64,000 bases of DNA, taken from the NCBI GenBank assembly GCA_036971475.1, contig JBAIZL010000001.1, positions 93,190,983 to 93,254,982 of the forward strand, in the 5' to 3' direction. Positions 12,901-25,111 of this stretch are shown one piece after another (position 1 is the stretch's first letter; every line of letters begins with the position of its first letter). The stretch is from Prosapia bicincta (Eukaryota; Arthropoda; Insecta; Hemiptera; Cercopidae). Below the pieces are notes generated by a model, which saw nothing but the letters and a program-made list of their open reading frames with translations, did not search any database and was not told where the DNA came from. The translations under genes and the position numbers were made by a program.

Positions 12901-15770
12901 AATAACTCGTAATCAAGCAGTTTACTGTTTCATTGTAACGTGTCATACAAGGCCATCATACGTTCCTATGGACCACAAAATAAAAGGTACACATCCCTAC
13001 ATCATGGGCTGAAATCCTACATAAAACACACGAGAAACATTTTGGTCGTTGCGTCATATTCTATAGTTTCATCGTAATGCGTTACACAAGACCATCATAC
13101 ATTCCTGTAAGCCCCTCCAGGAGAGTTTCACGTCCCTACCCAATAGTGTACTGTTTCATTGTAATGCGTCACGCAAGGCTACCATACGTTAATAAAAGCT
13201 ACAACAGAAGAGTTTCCCTTCAATACCTGATAGTCTACAGTTTCATTGAAACGCGTCACCCAATGCCACCATACGTGCCTATAACCCACACCAAAAAAGT
13301 TTTAAGTCCCTACATAATAGTCTACTATTTCACTGTAATTTGTCACACAAAATCATCACACGTTTCTGTGAGTCACACCAGGAGATTTTCACGCCTCTAC
13401 CCGAAAGTCTACGGGTTCATTGTAATGCGTCACATGAGGCCATTACACGTTCCTATAAGTCGCGTGATAAAAGTTCCATGTCCCTACTTAAATAATTAAT
13501 AACGCCATACTGTTTAATCTACTGTTTTAATTGTAATGTGTCACACAAGGCCATCATACATTCTTGTAAACAGCGCCAGGAGATGTACACGCTACTACCC
13601 AATAGTCTACTCTTCCGTTGCAATGCGTCTCACAAAGTCATCATTCGTTCCTATAAGCCACGTAAAGAGAGTTTCACACCCGTAACTAATAGTTTTTTTT
13701 TCATTGTAATGCTTCACACAAGACCATCATACGTTCCTGTAATCCACACCAGGAGAGGTTCACACTGCTACCTAATAGTCCACTGCGTTATTGTAATGCG
13801 TCACAGAAGGTCATCATACGTTCGTGTAAGTCACACCAGGAGAGGTTCACACCGCTACCTAATAGTCTACTGTTTTATTGTAATGCGTCACACAAGGTCA
13901 TCATACGTTCCTGTAAGTCACGCCAGGAGAGGTTTACACCGCTACCTAATAGTCTACTGTTTTATTGTAATGCGTCACACAAGGTCATCATACGTTCCTG
14001 TAAGTCACGCCAGGAGATGTTCACACCGATACCTAATAGTCTACTGTTTTATTGTAATGCGTCACACAAGGTCATCATACGTTCCTGTAAGTCACGCCAG
14101 GAGAGGTTCACACCGATACCTAATAGTCTACTGTTTTATTGTAATGTGCCACACAAGCCCATCATACGTTTCTGTAAGCCACACCAGGAGAGGTTCACGC
14201 CCCTACCTAATAGTCTACTGTTTTATTGTAATGTGCCACACAAGCCCATCATACGTTTCTGTAAGCCACACCAGGAGAGGTTCACGCCCCTACCTAATAG
14301 TCTACTGTTTTATTGTAATGTGCCACACAAGGTCATTATACGTTCCTGTAAGTCACGCCAGGAGAGGTTCACACCGATACCTAATAGTCTACTGTTTTAT
14401 TGTAATGTGCCACACAAGCCCATCATACGTTTCTGTAAGCCACACCAGGAGAGGTTCACGCCCCTACCTAATAGTCTACTGTTTTATTGTAATGTGCCAC
14501 ACAAGCCCATCATACGTTTCTGTAAGCCACACCAGGAGAGGTTCACGCCCCTACCTAATAGTCTACTGTTTTATTGTAATGTGCCACACAAGGTCATCAT
14601 ACGTTCCTGTAAGTCACGCCAGGAGAGGTTCACACCGATACCTAATAGTCTACTGTTTTATTGTAATGTGCCACACAAGCCCATCATACGTTTCTGTAAG
14701 CCACACCAGGAGAGGTTCACGCCCCTACCTAATAGTCTACTGTTTTATTGTAATGTGCCACACAAGCCCATCATACGTTTCTGTAAGCCACACCAGGAGA
14801 GGTTCACGCCCCTACCTAATAGTCTACTGTTTTATTGTAATGCGTCACACAAGGTCATCATACGTTCCTGTAAGTCACGCCAGGAGAGGTTCACACCGCT
14901 ACCTAATAGTCTACTGTTTTATTGTAATGCGTCACACAAGGTCATCATACGTTCCTGTAAGTCACGCCAGGAGATGTTCACACCGATACCTAATAGTCTA
15001 CTGTTTTATTGTAATGCGTCACACAAGGTCATCATACGTTCCTGTAAGTCACACCAGGAGAGGTTCACACCGATACCTAATAGTCTACTGTTTTATTGTA
15101 ATGCGTCACACAAGGTCATCATACGTTCCTGTAAGTCACGCCAGGAGAGGTTCACACCGATACCTAATAGTCTACTGTTTTATTGTAATGTGCCACACAA
15201 GCCCATCATACGTTTCTGTAAGCCACACCAGGAGAGGTTCACGCCCCTACCTAATAGTCTACTGTTTTATTGTAATGTGCCACACAAGCCCATCATACGT
15301 TTCTGTAGGCCACAACAGGAGAGGTTCACACTGCTAGTTAATAGTCTACTGTTTCATTGTAATGTGCCACACAAGCCCACCATACGTTTTTGTAAGCCAC
15401 AACAGGAGAGGTTCACACTGCTAGTTAATAGTCTACTGTTTCATTGTAATGTGCCACACAAGCCCACCATACGTTTCTGTAAGCCACAACAGGAGAGGTT
15501 CACACTGCTAGTTAATAGTCTACTGTTTCATTGTAATGTGCCACACAAGACCATCATACGTTTCTGTAAGCCACAACAGGAAAGGTTCACACCGCTAGCT
15601 AATAGTCAACTGTTTCATTGTAATGTGCCACACAAGACCATCATACGTACCTGTAAGCCACACCAGGGGGGATGTTCACGCTTCTTCCTAATAGTCTATT
15701 TTTTAATTGTAATCCGTCACAAAAAGCCATCATACTTTCCCGTAAGCCACGTAGAATAATTTTCTTCTAA
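12900..15770 (+). repeat. 87-bp satellite, about 33 copies, two main variants
   Basis: The landmark AATAGTCTACTGTTTTATTG recurs every 87 bp (for example 13861, 13948, 14035). Variant A carries CGTCACACAAGGTCATCATA and variant B carries TGCCACACAAGCCCATCATA. A third set (15300-15600) has ACTGCTAGTTAATAG. Between about 14050 and 14830 the order is A-B-B three times, a 261-bp higher-order unit. The array edges are more diverged. Because 87 is a multiple of three and two frames lack stops, it yields two overlapping open frames of 599 and 580 codons. I regard these as satellite artefacts. Confidence 0.93.
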
Positions 15771-17340
15771 TTATATTATTATTTGTTTTATTAATAATAA
15801 TAATATAAATAACATTAATAATGTAATTATAGCTTTATTAAATGAAAATGTATAATAATAGTATTCTATTACCATTAGTCTATTTTTACTATGAACATAA
15901 TTATGTTACAAGACGCCTCAACCACCATATACATGAATCGGGCCCACCCTCATATACAAACAGTTTGGCAGACCTGCCGCATTCTATACGAATGTTAAAA
16001 TTTGTAGTTAACATTTTTCTGATTCACCTCGTCTTAGTCGGAGATAGTGTAGTGAAAAAATCTATAAAAATCTAAATAAACGAGTCTATCAGCTTTTTTT
16101 ACTAGAAATAATTGGAATAGGGTAAAGTTTGTAAATAATATGCCTACATAACATTTTTTTAAAAAACTACAAAAAAATTATTATTTTCTGTTGATACATG
16201 GCATCATGACTGTTCTCGAAATTCTTTATTCACATAAAACAATTGGAGTGGTTTTGTTGACTAATGCGTTTGTTTCCGTTTAAAATTTGCTTTGTAGGCC
16301 ATTTAACGCAAGCTTTCCTTGTGAGGTAGACCTACATAGTGGACTAGGAAGCGATGTAGTGTTGAGGTGCATTTGTAAACGAGGTGAGTGAAGTAAGAGC
16401 ATATTCATTGTGTTTACGAGTTACATAAGTCATGAATAAAATTTGTTTAATTTCGTAGGAATATTCCTTGTAAAGGGTGGGGAGTTTTAATCCCGTCTAA
16501 CAATATGGCCTACCGGATGTTTGTATTTTCTAAACTAGGTAACAGTTTTTTTAAAAATATAGTCGGGTATAGTATTGTTACCAAAAAGAGGGTTTTAATA
16601 AAAGTACTCAATCGTTTTCGTCACCAGTTTTACAGAGAAACCCGAAAGATTTGTATAGATACACATTTACGCAAGAATAATAAAAACAATATCTGTTAAG
16701 GTTGCAACAAGGATTTACAGGTATGCAGCCCCCGGAAAAATTATAAAATTTTTTTTTAGTATTGTACCAGTTAAATATATTTTTAATGGGCCAATTTTTG
16801 ATCAAATTTCATAATAATTTTAAACTCTTTTAAGGAAATTTAAATATTACAATTACAAGATAGTTTTCATACAAAAAAAGTTGACAGTGAATGTAGAACT
16901 GATAACAAATGTGACTGTACAATGTTCATAAAAGTTGAATAATAAAGTCCGGAAGTGCTCCTAAATGTACTAACCTTGGCTTCCATCCAAGAGAGAATTG
17001 CCGTAACAGATGACGAAGTTTTAACGAACTTGTAAAGTCTCCTATACCTAATTTTTCTTTGTAGAATTGCAGTTTGTGAAAATGAAAATATAAAGTTCGA
17101 AATAGAACGTTATTATTACTTGCAAGTTTTTAACCTCACTTCCACAATAAATACCAACCTGTACACGTACTTAAATATAATGTTTATTGAGTTTTATTCA
17201 AATTTGGAATGTATTGGAATTATTAACAAATTTTATACGCTAATTTTGGATATCATACGCACGTAAAATTGGATTTTATTTTCAAAATTTTCCCTTGTGA
17301 TATGAATTTGCTTCCAGTACCTCCCATAATGTCAACCATA
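15771..17340. other. AT-rich intergenic region
   Basis: No gene, RNA or element boundary could be supported. The short open frames have no recognisable motif. Confidence 0.5.
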
Positions 17341-17348
17341 ATGTGAAC

Positions 17349-17950
17349 CATAGTGGCTCCAGGGGAGGGGCAGTAGGGGCAATTGAACCCCCCCCCCCGG
17401 TAATTGGGTACTATTTTTGTTTAGAAATTTTTTTCATATTCCGAACTCATTTTAATTCATCAAAGTTTACTTATAAAAATGAATTTTGATTTTTTACTTT
17501 TATTTTAAAGCAATGTGTATTGTATTTACATTTGTGTAATATTAAGTGTAGAAATTCATTAATAACATTGGTAGTTCCACCCAGTTTAAACAACACTGGC
17601 ATGTTACAAGTCGCTTACTATTCCCGTACCGGCTTGGCTGTACTAACAGTCTGTGTACTACGACTCCGTGTCATCCTCGTCAGACCGAGCCGTTTGATGA
17701 AACGATTAAAGTGTAACAATATTTTCAATGTACCGCTGCCGCCGTCTGTACACCTGTATCTATGTGAATTCAGATAAAATGCATGTTTTGATGGGAAAAA
17801 ATGCCAAATTACCTGTGATTTTTAAGTACAAGAATAGCTTAAAATTTCATTTTCAGGCCTCTATTTTTAAAAGTTTCCTAGACCAACCCCTTATGTTTTC
17901 CTGCGGTTGAGTCCCCCCCCCCCTGAAAGTCTATCTTGGAGCCGCCCTTG
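17349..17950. mobile_element. Non-autonomous hAT-like element
   Basis: The left end CATAGTGGCTCCAGGGG and the right end (minus strand) CAAGGGCGGCTCCAAG are imperfect terminal inverted repeats. G/C homopolymer runs just inside (CCCCCCCCCC near 17388, CCCCCCCCCCC near 17912) are common in hAT non-autonomous elements. Flanks ATGTGAAC (17341-17348) and ATATCAAC (17951-17958) match at 6 of 8 positions, consistent with an old 8-bp target duplication. No transposase is recognisable. Confidence 0.6.
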
Positions 17951-18281
17951 ATATCAACACTCCTTCTCCAGGAGCGATGTCTGGCCACAGTACAATATTC
18001 GACTTCTCATATTACAATGGAGGCATAAACAGCAAACAGAGACATATCTCGAAGAACTTATATAATTGTTATTGGTTTTATTAAATCGATGAATTTATTT
18101 TACTTGACAAAAACTGAAAAATGAAAAAGTAGTTTTTAAGAAGCCTACTAAAGCAATAACTTTGCACGACGTAAAATTAAATAATATAAAATGTGTAGAG
18201 TTAAAAAGATACAAGGTGTGTTGATGGGTGTAGTGATTTTGATAATTTTCTACTTTTCCGGTGGGGTTTATATTTTTATAT

Positions 18282-18468
18282 AGAGTATCGTAATTACCTG
18301 CCATTCTCAGCATTGTCAACCTACTCGTTGACGCGTTTCGGAGGACCTCCAACAGTCAGAACTTTTCATAAAAACTTTTTACGAAAAGTTCTGACTGATG
18401 GAGGTCCTCCAAAACGCGTCAACGAGTAGGTTGACAATGCTGAGAATGGCAGGTAATTACGATACTCT
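18282..18468. repeat. 86-bp-arm palindrome carrying hammerhead-like PLE terminus
   Basis: Arms 18282-18367 and 18383-18468 are almost perfect reverse complements around 15 bp. Each contains CTG(A/T)TGGAGGTCCTCC(G/A)AAACGCGTC (minus at 18328-18357, plus at 18395-18420). The pattern is helix II (GAGG/CTCC), GAA and a palindromic ACGCGT helix III, as in PLE hammerheads. No PLE coding sequence adjoins it. Confidence 0.75.
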
Positions 18469-18599
18469 AAATATGAATAGGGTGATGTACATTCGAGTTT
18501 TGCTTTTTTTATTCGTTGTGTTGGTTCACATGTCTCGAGCTTATGTATATAGTTTCAACAATATGGAGTATTTAATTTTTTTTTTTTTTTGTGCTGTGA

Positions 18600-19010
18600 T
18601 ATAAGGAATTCACAAAAAAATGTATAAATACTTTGGGAAAAGGGAAAAGTCGCAGGAGCAAATCCGGTGAATATGGTAATTGAGGCTTGATTGTGTTGTG
18701 TTTGAACAAAAATTCTGTCACTAGCAACGATCAGTGAGCAAATGCATAATTTTGATACAAAAACCATTAATTGTTTTCCCACAGTTGAATGGCCCGAGCC
18801 AACCGATATCCCAACATCCTCAACAACTTCTCTAATAGTAATTTGAAGGGTTTCCAAAACAATTTCTTTCACTGCCTCAATTTTTTTTTACCTGTTGTTC
18901 ACATGCTTAGGCGTTTAGAGTAAGTTTTGTCATTGGCACCTTCTCGGGCACCTTGGAAGAACTTGTACCAATTATAAACATTTTTTTATCCAAAGTAGAC
19001 TCACCATGTA
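18600..19010 (-). pseudogene. Internally deleted mariner transposase relic
   Basis: On the minus strand, in several frames, it reads WYKFFQGAREGANDK (near 18950), then VLETLQITIREVVEDVGIS (HTH region near 18850), then PYSPDLLLRLFPFPK (near 18670). The last corresponds to the PYSPDLAPCDFF-type block near the third catalytic residue of DD34D mariners. The middle of the gene is missing and frameshifts are present, so it is a dead fragment. Terminal repeats were not identified. Confidence 0.7.
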
Positions 19011-20390
19011 GACTCACCCTGTCAACATTTCAAGTACAATTTTTACACAAAACTTTATGCAAATTCTTTGATCCACTTTTTTTTAGTAGAAAATATCCGA
19101 GCACACCAAAACACGTCTAACCGTTGTATTTGTCAAAAACAAACAATATATGTTTTATTGTTGAAACTGTGAAAATATGTTCGGGACATGTGTAACAACA
19201 CAACAAATATAAAAATCGAAAGTCTAATAAACATGCAAACTAACTCATCTCATAAATGTATTTTAAAAATATTTTTAGTGGCCACACATCACGGCACTGA
19301 TAACGGCAGCTTGGCCCTAGAAACTTTTTGAAATTGTTATTTTTAAAAATACTGTATATTTGTTACATTTGAGTAACAAATGTTAGAAGCTGGGCTGCTT
19401 ATTTATTCTCGCAAGCTCCAAAGCGAAATGCTTGATATTTTGTAAACATAATCAAACGTTAGCAATTAATAAAACATGAATACATATTCAGTATAATAAT
19501 TCTGCTAACACTAACAAGCACTAGAAAGATCAATTCAGCAATGTTATTTCAATAAAGCATTTTACAAATCTTCATTGTTTAATAAACTCAATATGTAACA
19601 TTATATGGAAGTGGGATCAATGGCCTTAAATTTCTAGTAACCTTCCAATCTACAAGACTAAAACACGTCTTACTATATTGCTTTGAAATAAAAACTTTAC
19701 TAATATTTTTTTAAAAGAAAGAATGTGAAATGAACCAAAACGGAATTGTTGTTTTAACAGAGACAATTCTTTAATACTTATAAGAAGCAATGATGTATAT
19801 CTTATGCCCCTTATACTTATTAATAAAAAACGTATTCCATTACTATCCCGCACAGAAAATGCCGGTCGCGTTGCTCCACTTTCATACTGAAGGCCTCTAA
19901 CCCAAACTAATTTAATAGATTAGTAATTATTTTCTTTCTCCACTTTCTCAATATTTGTAGAATTTTTTTCCAATTAATTAGTGTAGATTCAAAAATATAA
20001 ATTTAAAAAAAAACAAAAATATCTTCACAATACACACAAAGCTTTTTAAAATCATTTCTTTTTTATAAAACGAAGCATTATGTTATACTATATTACAATA
20101 TAGGTCTAGCTACAAATTATCAGGCTATATTTGGTTATAAAAAAAAATAGTAATAATAAAGTCTGCTAAGAGGTCAACTTGATGAAGTGAAGTGGCCTCC
20201 ATTTTGGTATAAAATAATAAGTTATCATCTTGGCAAACCTTATTTTCTTTTTTTTTTTAAATTATTTACTAATGTACAAGGTAAATAATTGAAAGCGTTA
20301 ACCACTACCACCTCATTTCCTGCATCGGCGTAAAAACGTAGGGTATAGGAAAATGCAAGTCTCTTCACTTGTCAACAAGTTATAATCAAG
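19011..20390. other. AT-rich intergenic region
   Basis: Nothing supportable; short frames only. Confidence 0.5.
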
Positions 20391-22440
20391 CACTTAAACA
20401 ATAGTTTATGACTATCCGAACTTTAAATTTTGTAAATTTGTTAAAACTGACTGAGACAGAACGTTTTCGATCGCTATGTGACGATCTTCATCAGTTTTTT
20501 CTGCTTGGAGATGTCGGGTCAAGCGTTGATGATTTTAAATGCAGGTTTTCGATAGTATTAAAGAGTATGTGTGATTTGTATTGTGTTTGTTCGTTTAATA
20601 TGTTTGTAGTTTGTGTGTATGTAAATTTCATATTGTTCTAGTGAGTTGAGATGTGGTCCTTTTTTGTTGATGTGTAGGATTTCTAGGTTATGGTAAATGT
20701 CTGTGTATTTGTGTCCTGTTTCTTTTATGTGATTGTAAAATGTTGAGTTGGTGTTATGTTTGTGTTCTTCGACTCTTTGTTTAAAGCTGCGACCTGTTTG
20801 TCCAATGTAGAGTTTGTTATATTTGTCGCAGTTTAGTTTGTATACGCCTGGTGCTTGTAGTTTATCTTTGTTGTTGGTGTCGTGTTGTATTTTGTATTGT
20901 AACTTGTCATTTGTGTTGTATGCTATTTTGTATCCTGTATTTTGGAATTTGCGGGCTATTTTGTTTGTTGTTTTGTTTATGTATGGTAATGTGATGTATT
21001 TGTTTTCCCTATCTATAGTGTTAATTATTTTTTTTTTGTTGTATTTTGTACCATAGTTTGTCTATTATTGTGGTGTTATATCCATTTGTGTATGCTAAAT
21101 ACTTAATTGTGTCTAGTTCTTTGTTTATGTTTTCTGTGGTCATTGGAACTTCTTTAAGTCTATGGAGCATGGATCTGAAGGCAGCGTGTTTGTGTTGGAT
21201 AGGGAGGTTTGAGGTGTTGTGGATAAGTATGTATGTCGTTATGGGTTTCCTGTAAATTGTTTGTTTTTGTGTGTGGCTTTTTGTTATGGTTAGGTCGAGG
21301 AAGTTTAGGGATCGGTTTGTTTCAATCTCTGAAGTGAAGTGGAGTTTTGGATGTATTTTATTAGTGTAGGTGAGGAGTTTTTCGCATTGTCGGGAGTTGA
21401 CTCTGTATAGTGTTATGATATCATCGACGTGTCTGTGCCAGTAAATGATTTTGTGAGCGTGTGTATTGTTTGTGAGTATCTTGGTGTTTTCTACGTGTTG
21501 TAGACACTACTGATAGGACTTTCCATGGGTAGGTCATCTGGTTGTGAATAGAAGTTTGAGTTGTGGGTGAAATAGTTTTGTTTGGTGAACGTTTGGAGGA
21601 TATTTATGATTTCGATAACGTGGGTTTTAGGTATGTTTTTCTGTATTAATTGGGTTTCTAGGATGTTAAGCGTTTCTGATACGGGTATGTTGGTGTACAT
21701 ACTTGTTATGTCGAGTGATATTAGTGTTGAATTGTGTGGTATGTTTATGTTTTTTATTTTATTTATGAGGTTTGTTTTGTTTTTTACGTGTGTTTCTGTG
21801 TTCAGGTTTATGGATTGTCTGATTATTTTGAAATTGTATTTTGCTAGTTTATGTGCAGGGGCATTCTGGTAGTTGATGATGGTTTGGATGGGGTCATTAG
21901 GTTGGTGAATTTTAAAGAGAGCGCGGAGGGTAGGTGCTTTAGGATGGATTTGTTTTAGGTGGTATTTTTTTGTTTTTGCTGATAATAATGTAATCAGATG
22001 TAGTTAGTTTTTTGGTGGTTCTGTGATATTTCTCTGTTGGGTCTGTATGTAGTTGTACTATATTATTATTTGTTATGTAATCATTGATTTTGTCATTTAT
22101 GCTGATCTTGTTAATAATTACTGTGGTGTTGCCTTTGTCTGCTGTGGTGAGTGTGATGTTGTTTAGTTGAGCTTTTTGTTTTATTTTTGCAGCGATTTTA
22201 ATTTCATTGTTCATGTTTATGTTCGTTATGTTTTTTTGTTTGGTTAGGCTTTTTGTGTCATGTCGAAGTGAGTCTTGATCTTGGGTGTCGGTTTTTTGTA
22301 TGGCTGTTTTTAGTTTTTAGTATTATGTTTCTGTTTTTATGGTATTTGATTTAAAATGTAGGTTGTATTTTAGGCCTTTGTTTGAGGGAATTAGTGTACT
22401 GCGGAAATGAGAGACTGGGAGCTAATTTATACCACAGGTA
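20391..22440 (-). pseudogene. Decayed Penelope-like element: RT plus GIY-YIG endonuclease
   Basis: Reading the minus strand from about 22440 downward, across frameshifts and stops: NKGLKYNLHFKSN, then LTTADKGNTTVIINK (near 22130, the ADKG start of PLE reverse transcriptase), LISLDITSMYTNIP (near 21700), DDLPMESPIS (near 21530), WHRHVDDIITLY (near 21440, catalytic VDD preserved, Tyr replaced by His), and finally LYIGQTGRSFKQRVEEH with HLNSLEQYEIY (20590-20830), a GIY-YIG nuclease. PLEs use this nuclease-RT protein to copy themselves into chromosomes. The 3' end (20391-20494) is the terminal repeat also found at 406. The copy is nearly full length but clearly dead. Confidence 0.9.
20451..20494 (-). 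ncRNA. Hammerhead-ribozyme-like motif at PLE end
   Basis: The minus strand reads CTGATGA, A, GATCG-loop-CGATC, GAA, AACGTT, C. This gives a perfect CUGAUGA box, a 5-bp helix II, the GAA box and a palindromic AACGTT helix III followed by C17. One extra A sits before helix II, and helix I pairing is not obvious, so activity is uncertain. Self-cleaving motifs of this kind are known from PLE terminal repeats. Confidence 0.5.
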
Positions 22441-23448
22441 AAATTTTAAAAGGTAAAGTTTTAAAAATTCAGTTCAATTTTATGCCTCTCTAACACTAAA
22501 ATCTGAACAAATTATTTATGTTTTACATTTTTATTTAAATGCATTCCAGATTTAAATAAAACACAGTGAACATTAATTTTACGTGCTTGTACAGGGCGGT
22601 ATTAACCTAGGTAATCTCTTTAAAGGCTTACAAGGAATAGCAAGATTTTAAAAGCAAACTCCAAATGTTTATTTTCTTAAACTTCTGCAAACGTACCAAG
22701 TCTGCAAATAGACATTGGTGCTACAAGACTTCTTCAAAAGTTTGTTAATAAATTCTTCTGTCACAACGTTCTCTGCTGACCAATATCAGCCACGACTAGG
22801 CCATTTAGACGCGTTTCGGAAGTTTTATTTCTCAAATATGCTTCCGTAGCTAAACGATACTTCGCGCATAGAAATATTTTTCGAACATTGTGTGGGCATA
22901 CCCTATTTGCAATATCTCTAGGTGAATGTTTACTCAGTTTATATGAAAACTATCCTAATTATATTTAAAATTCACTAAAATCATTGAATATATATTTGTA
23001 TGTTAGACTTGCCTATAGAAGTACTTACGCTTTTTTTATTATTGAACACGGCCATTTGGGAAACGGACAGTCTGCCAGCGGCGGTTTGTGACCTCTGTCA
23101 AGAAGCAGGGGCCGGACAATATGCCAGCCGCATGTACATTGGGGGGGGGGGTTACAGTGGATGTGTGGGAGGGGGTTGCGAGGAGAAGAAAAGAAAGCTC
23201 TGACTCGTATAAACTTCGCACAAGTGTGGTTGTAAACGACCCATGACTAAACCATTCTTAAAATACTATTGTCTTACATGACCGGATGAAATACTACTTT
23301 GCTTTACTTTACATAAAAATTAGTTAAAACTAATACACGTTTAATTAAATGGAATACCAGTAAAGCTTAATTTAGCCATGAACGTAAATAACACTACAAA
23401 CAACCTGTTCATATATTTAAAATGATCACCTCAATGTGAAAACTTGTG

Positions 23449-23526
<78 letters not shown>

Positions 23527-24870
23527 TTTTTCATAGAGATATTTTTTCTAAGAACCTTTTTAAAAGTAAATACTTTGTGTGCCAGATGTTTTCCGCAAAC
23601 ATAATTAACACTGGTGTGAATAATGTTAAATGTTTGTCTTTTATGGTAAATGTAAATATGTGTTCCATATTAGGTGTATGTTTGGCGTCGTTCTAGTTTT
23701 AGTACCATTTTGTTTAAATTTCAAATTTGTTTATTACAACTTCAACTCTATAAAGATATAAATTTTGTTAAAAATAATACAAGATAAAACATTTTTTTAA
23801 GTTTAAAACGTAGAGAATTAAGTGTTTGTTTAATAATGAATAATTTTGCGTATACTTCATAAGAGAAGTTGATAATATCGAAATTAAAAATTGCATTTAT
23901 TTTCGAAGTTTTAACAATTAAATTTTCCTAATTCTTAAAAACAGCGAGTTTTCTTTGTAGTTATTTTAACGTTTTGATACTCATCTCTCTACTTTTTTCT
24001 CCCTTATAGAATATTAAAAAAATGGATTTTTTTATCTTATCAGTATAATTGGTGAGTCTTTCAATCAACAATTATGATAGACTTTGGTCGTGTCAAGATT
24101 ACTTTCTTTTATAGTTTTATGAAAATAATTAAATTAGGCCTACACTTTTTCGACAACGAACAAAATGGGGCAAAGTAGTATCAAAGGCCGACCCGTCAAA
24201 CTACAGTAGTTAGAAAGGTGAGTTGGATTACCAAGAACCTCTTAAACTCTAGGTCTACCCACTGTAGTGGAAAGTCTATTCCGTCTCTTTATCTCACTTC
24301 CCCTTTTTCAGAGAGTGAGGGAGAGAAGGGGCTGACTGGCTGTAAGTCCTAAAATGGATTAACTACCTGGCTACCCTCCTCAAACCAAAGGATGGCTGGC
24401 AGACTGTCCTACACCCCGGGCGTTTCGGGGGCTGTCAAAGCGTAACTCAAACTTTTGCAAGCCGAGCACATCTCTCAATAATAAGAAAATTAGGTCCTAC
24501 TATAGGAAAGTGTAACATACAAATATATGTTCAAGTGTTTTTAGTGAAAAACTAGTAGCTCTTGACTAGTGGAGTCAAATAATATTTGAAATTCCTTATA
24601 AGAGAAAAATAATGTAATTTGGTACAAAACCGATCAATTCAACATATCTTTATATATTAAAAGATATTTATAATAATTCTGGTGGAGGTTAACTAACCCT
24701 CCCAAGTATCATTTTTGTATTAAATTAGGTTCCTAATATCAACAATTCAATACGGATAGCCTATCTGTCCCAAAATGTGTCTAGTCTAGTTTATTTTTTA
24801 AAAAACTACTGCATCAATATGAATTAAAACTCATAGGTTACCTTTGTAACACTGATTTGTAATTGTTGCA
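22441..24870. other. Intergenic or 5' flank of the giant gene
   Basis: It contains an (AT)n tract (23451-23526), a GC-rich patch with overlapping short open frames on both strands (23030-23160) and another GC-richer patch at 24180-24440. None carries a recognisable motif. Confidence 0.4.
22802..22856 (-). ncRNA. Degenerate hammerhead ribozyme with all three helices
   Basis: On the minus strand: helix I CGTTTA/TAAATG (6 bp with one G-U), helix II GGAAG/CTTCC around an 18-nt loop, then GAA, a self-complementary ACGCGT helix III and C. The box between helices I and II is GCTAC instead of CUGANGA, so the core is eroded. It lies about 400 bp from the nearest PLE. Confidence 0.5.
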
Positions 24871-24871
24871 G

Positions 24872-24998
24872 ACTCTGAAATGGCAATATGGCTAAAGTTG
24901 ACTGTAGTCTTCGTGGTTACGCCCACTCTTTATTTCGGATTGGTTGCTGTTACTGCAAGACCTGCATGGCGCATTTCAGACGCTAAGAATATGATGGG
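24872..24998 (+). CDS. Signal-peptide exon of a giant secreted repeat protein
   Basis: The exon follows a good acceptor (ttgttgcag, AG at 24870-24871). It has 8 bp of leader, a start codon at 24880 and 39 codons plus two bases, and ends at a strong donor (GG|GTAAGC, GT at 24999). The start MAIWLKLTVVFVVTPTLYFG followed by LVAVTARPAW is a classical signal peptide: short basic n-region, about 18 hydrophobic residues, and a small-residue site near A26. An acceptor before the ATG implies a non-coding first exon upstream. The two leftover bases (GG) need a next exon supplying one base. The huge exon at 35760 begins with exactly one base (G, giving Gly40) before an open frame. The join is inferred from phase, strand and the absence of another large open exon downstream. 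Small exons between them cannot be excluded. An isolated signal peptide-like ORF can arise by chance, but acceptor, ATG, signal and donor together make that less likely. Confidence 0.62.
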
Positions 24999-25111
24999 GT
25001 AAGCAATATAGCCTACTTTCTATATAAGTTCGAAAATCCCTCGTCATCGATTTTCTTTGTTGATTTAAAAAAACTACGTCGTTTTTGTTGTTGTTGAATG
25101 TTTAGTCTACT

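Noticed and set aside
13538..15759. Two long overlapping open frames (599 and 580 codons)
   Set aside because: Both are translations of the 87-bp satellite in different frames. The period is a multiple of three and lacks stops, so length is not evidence of coding.
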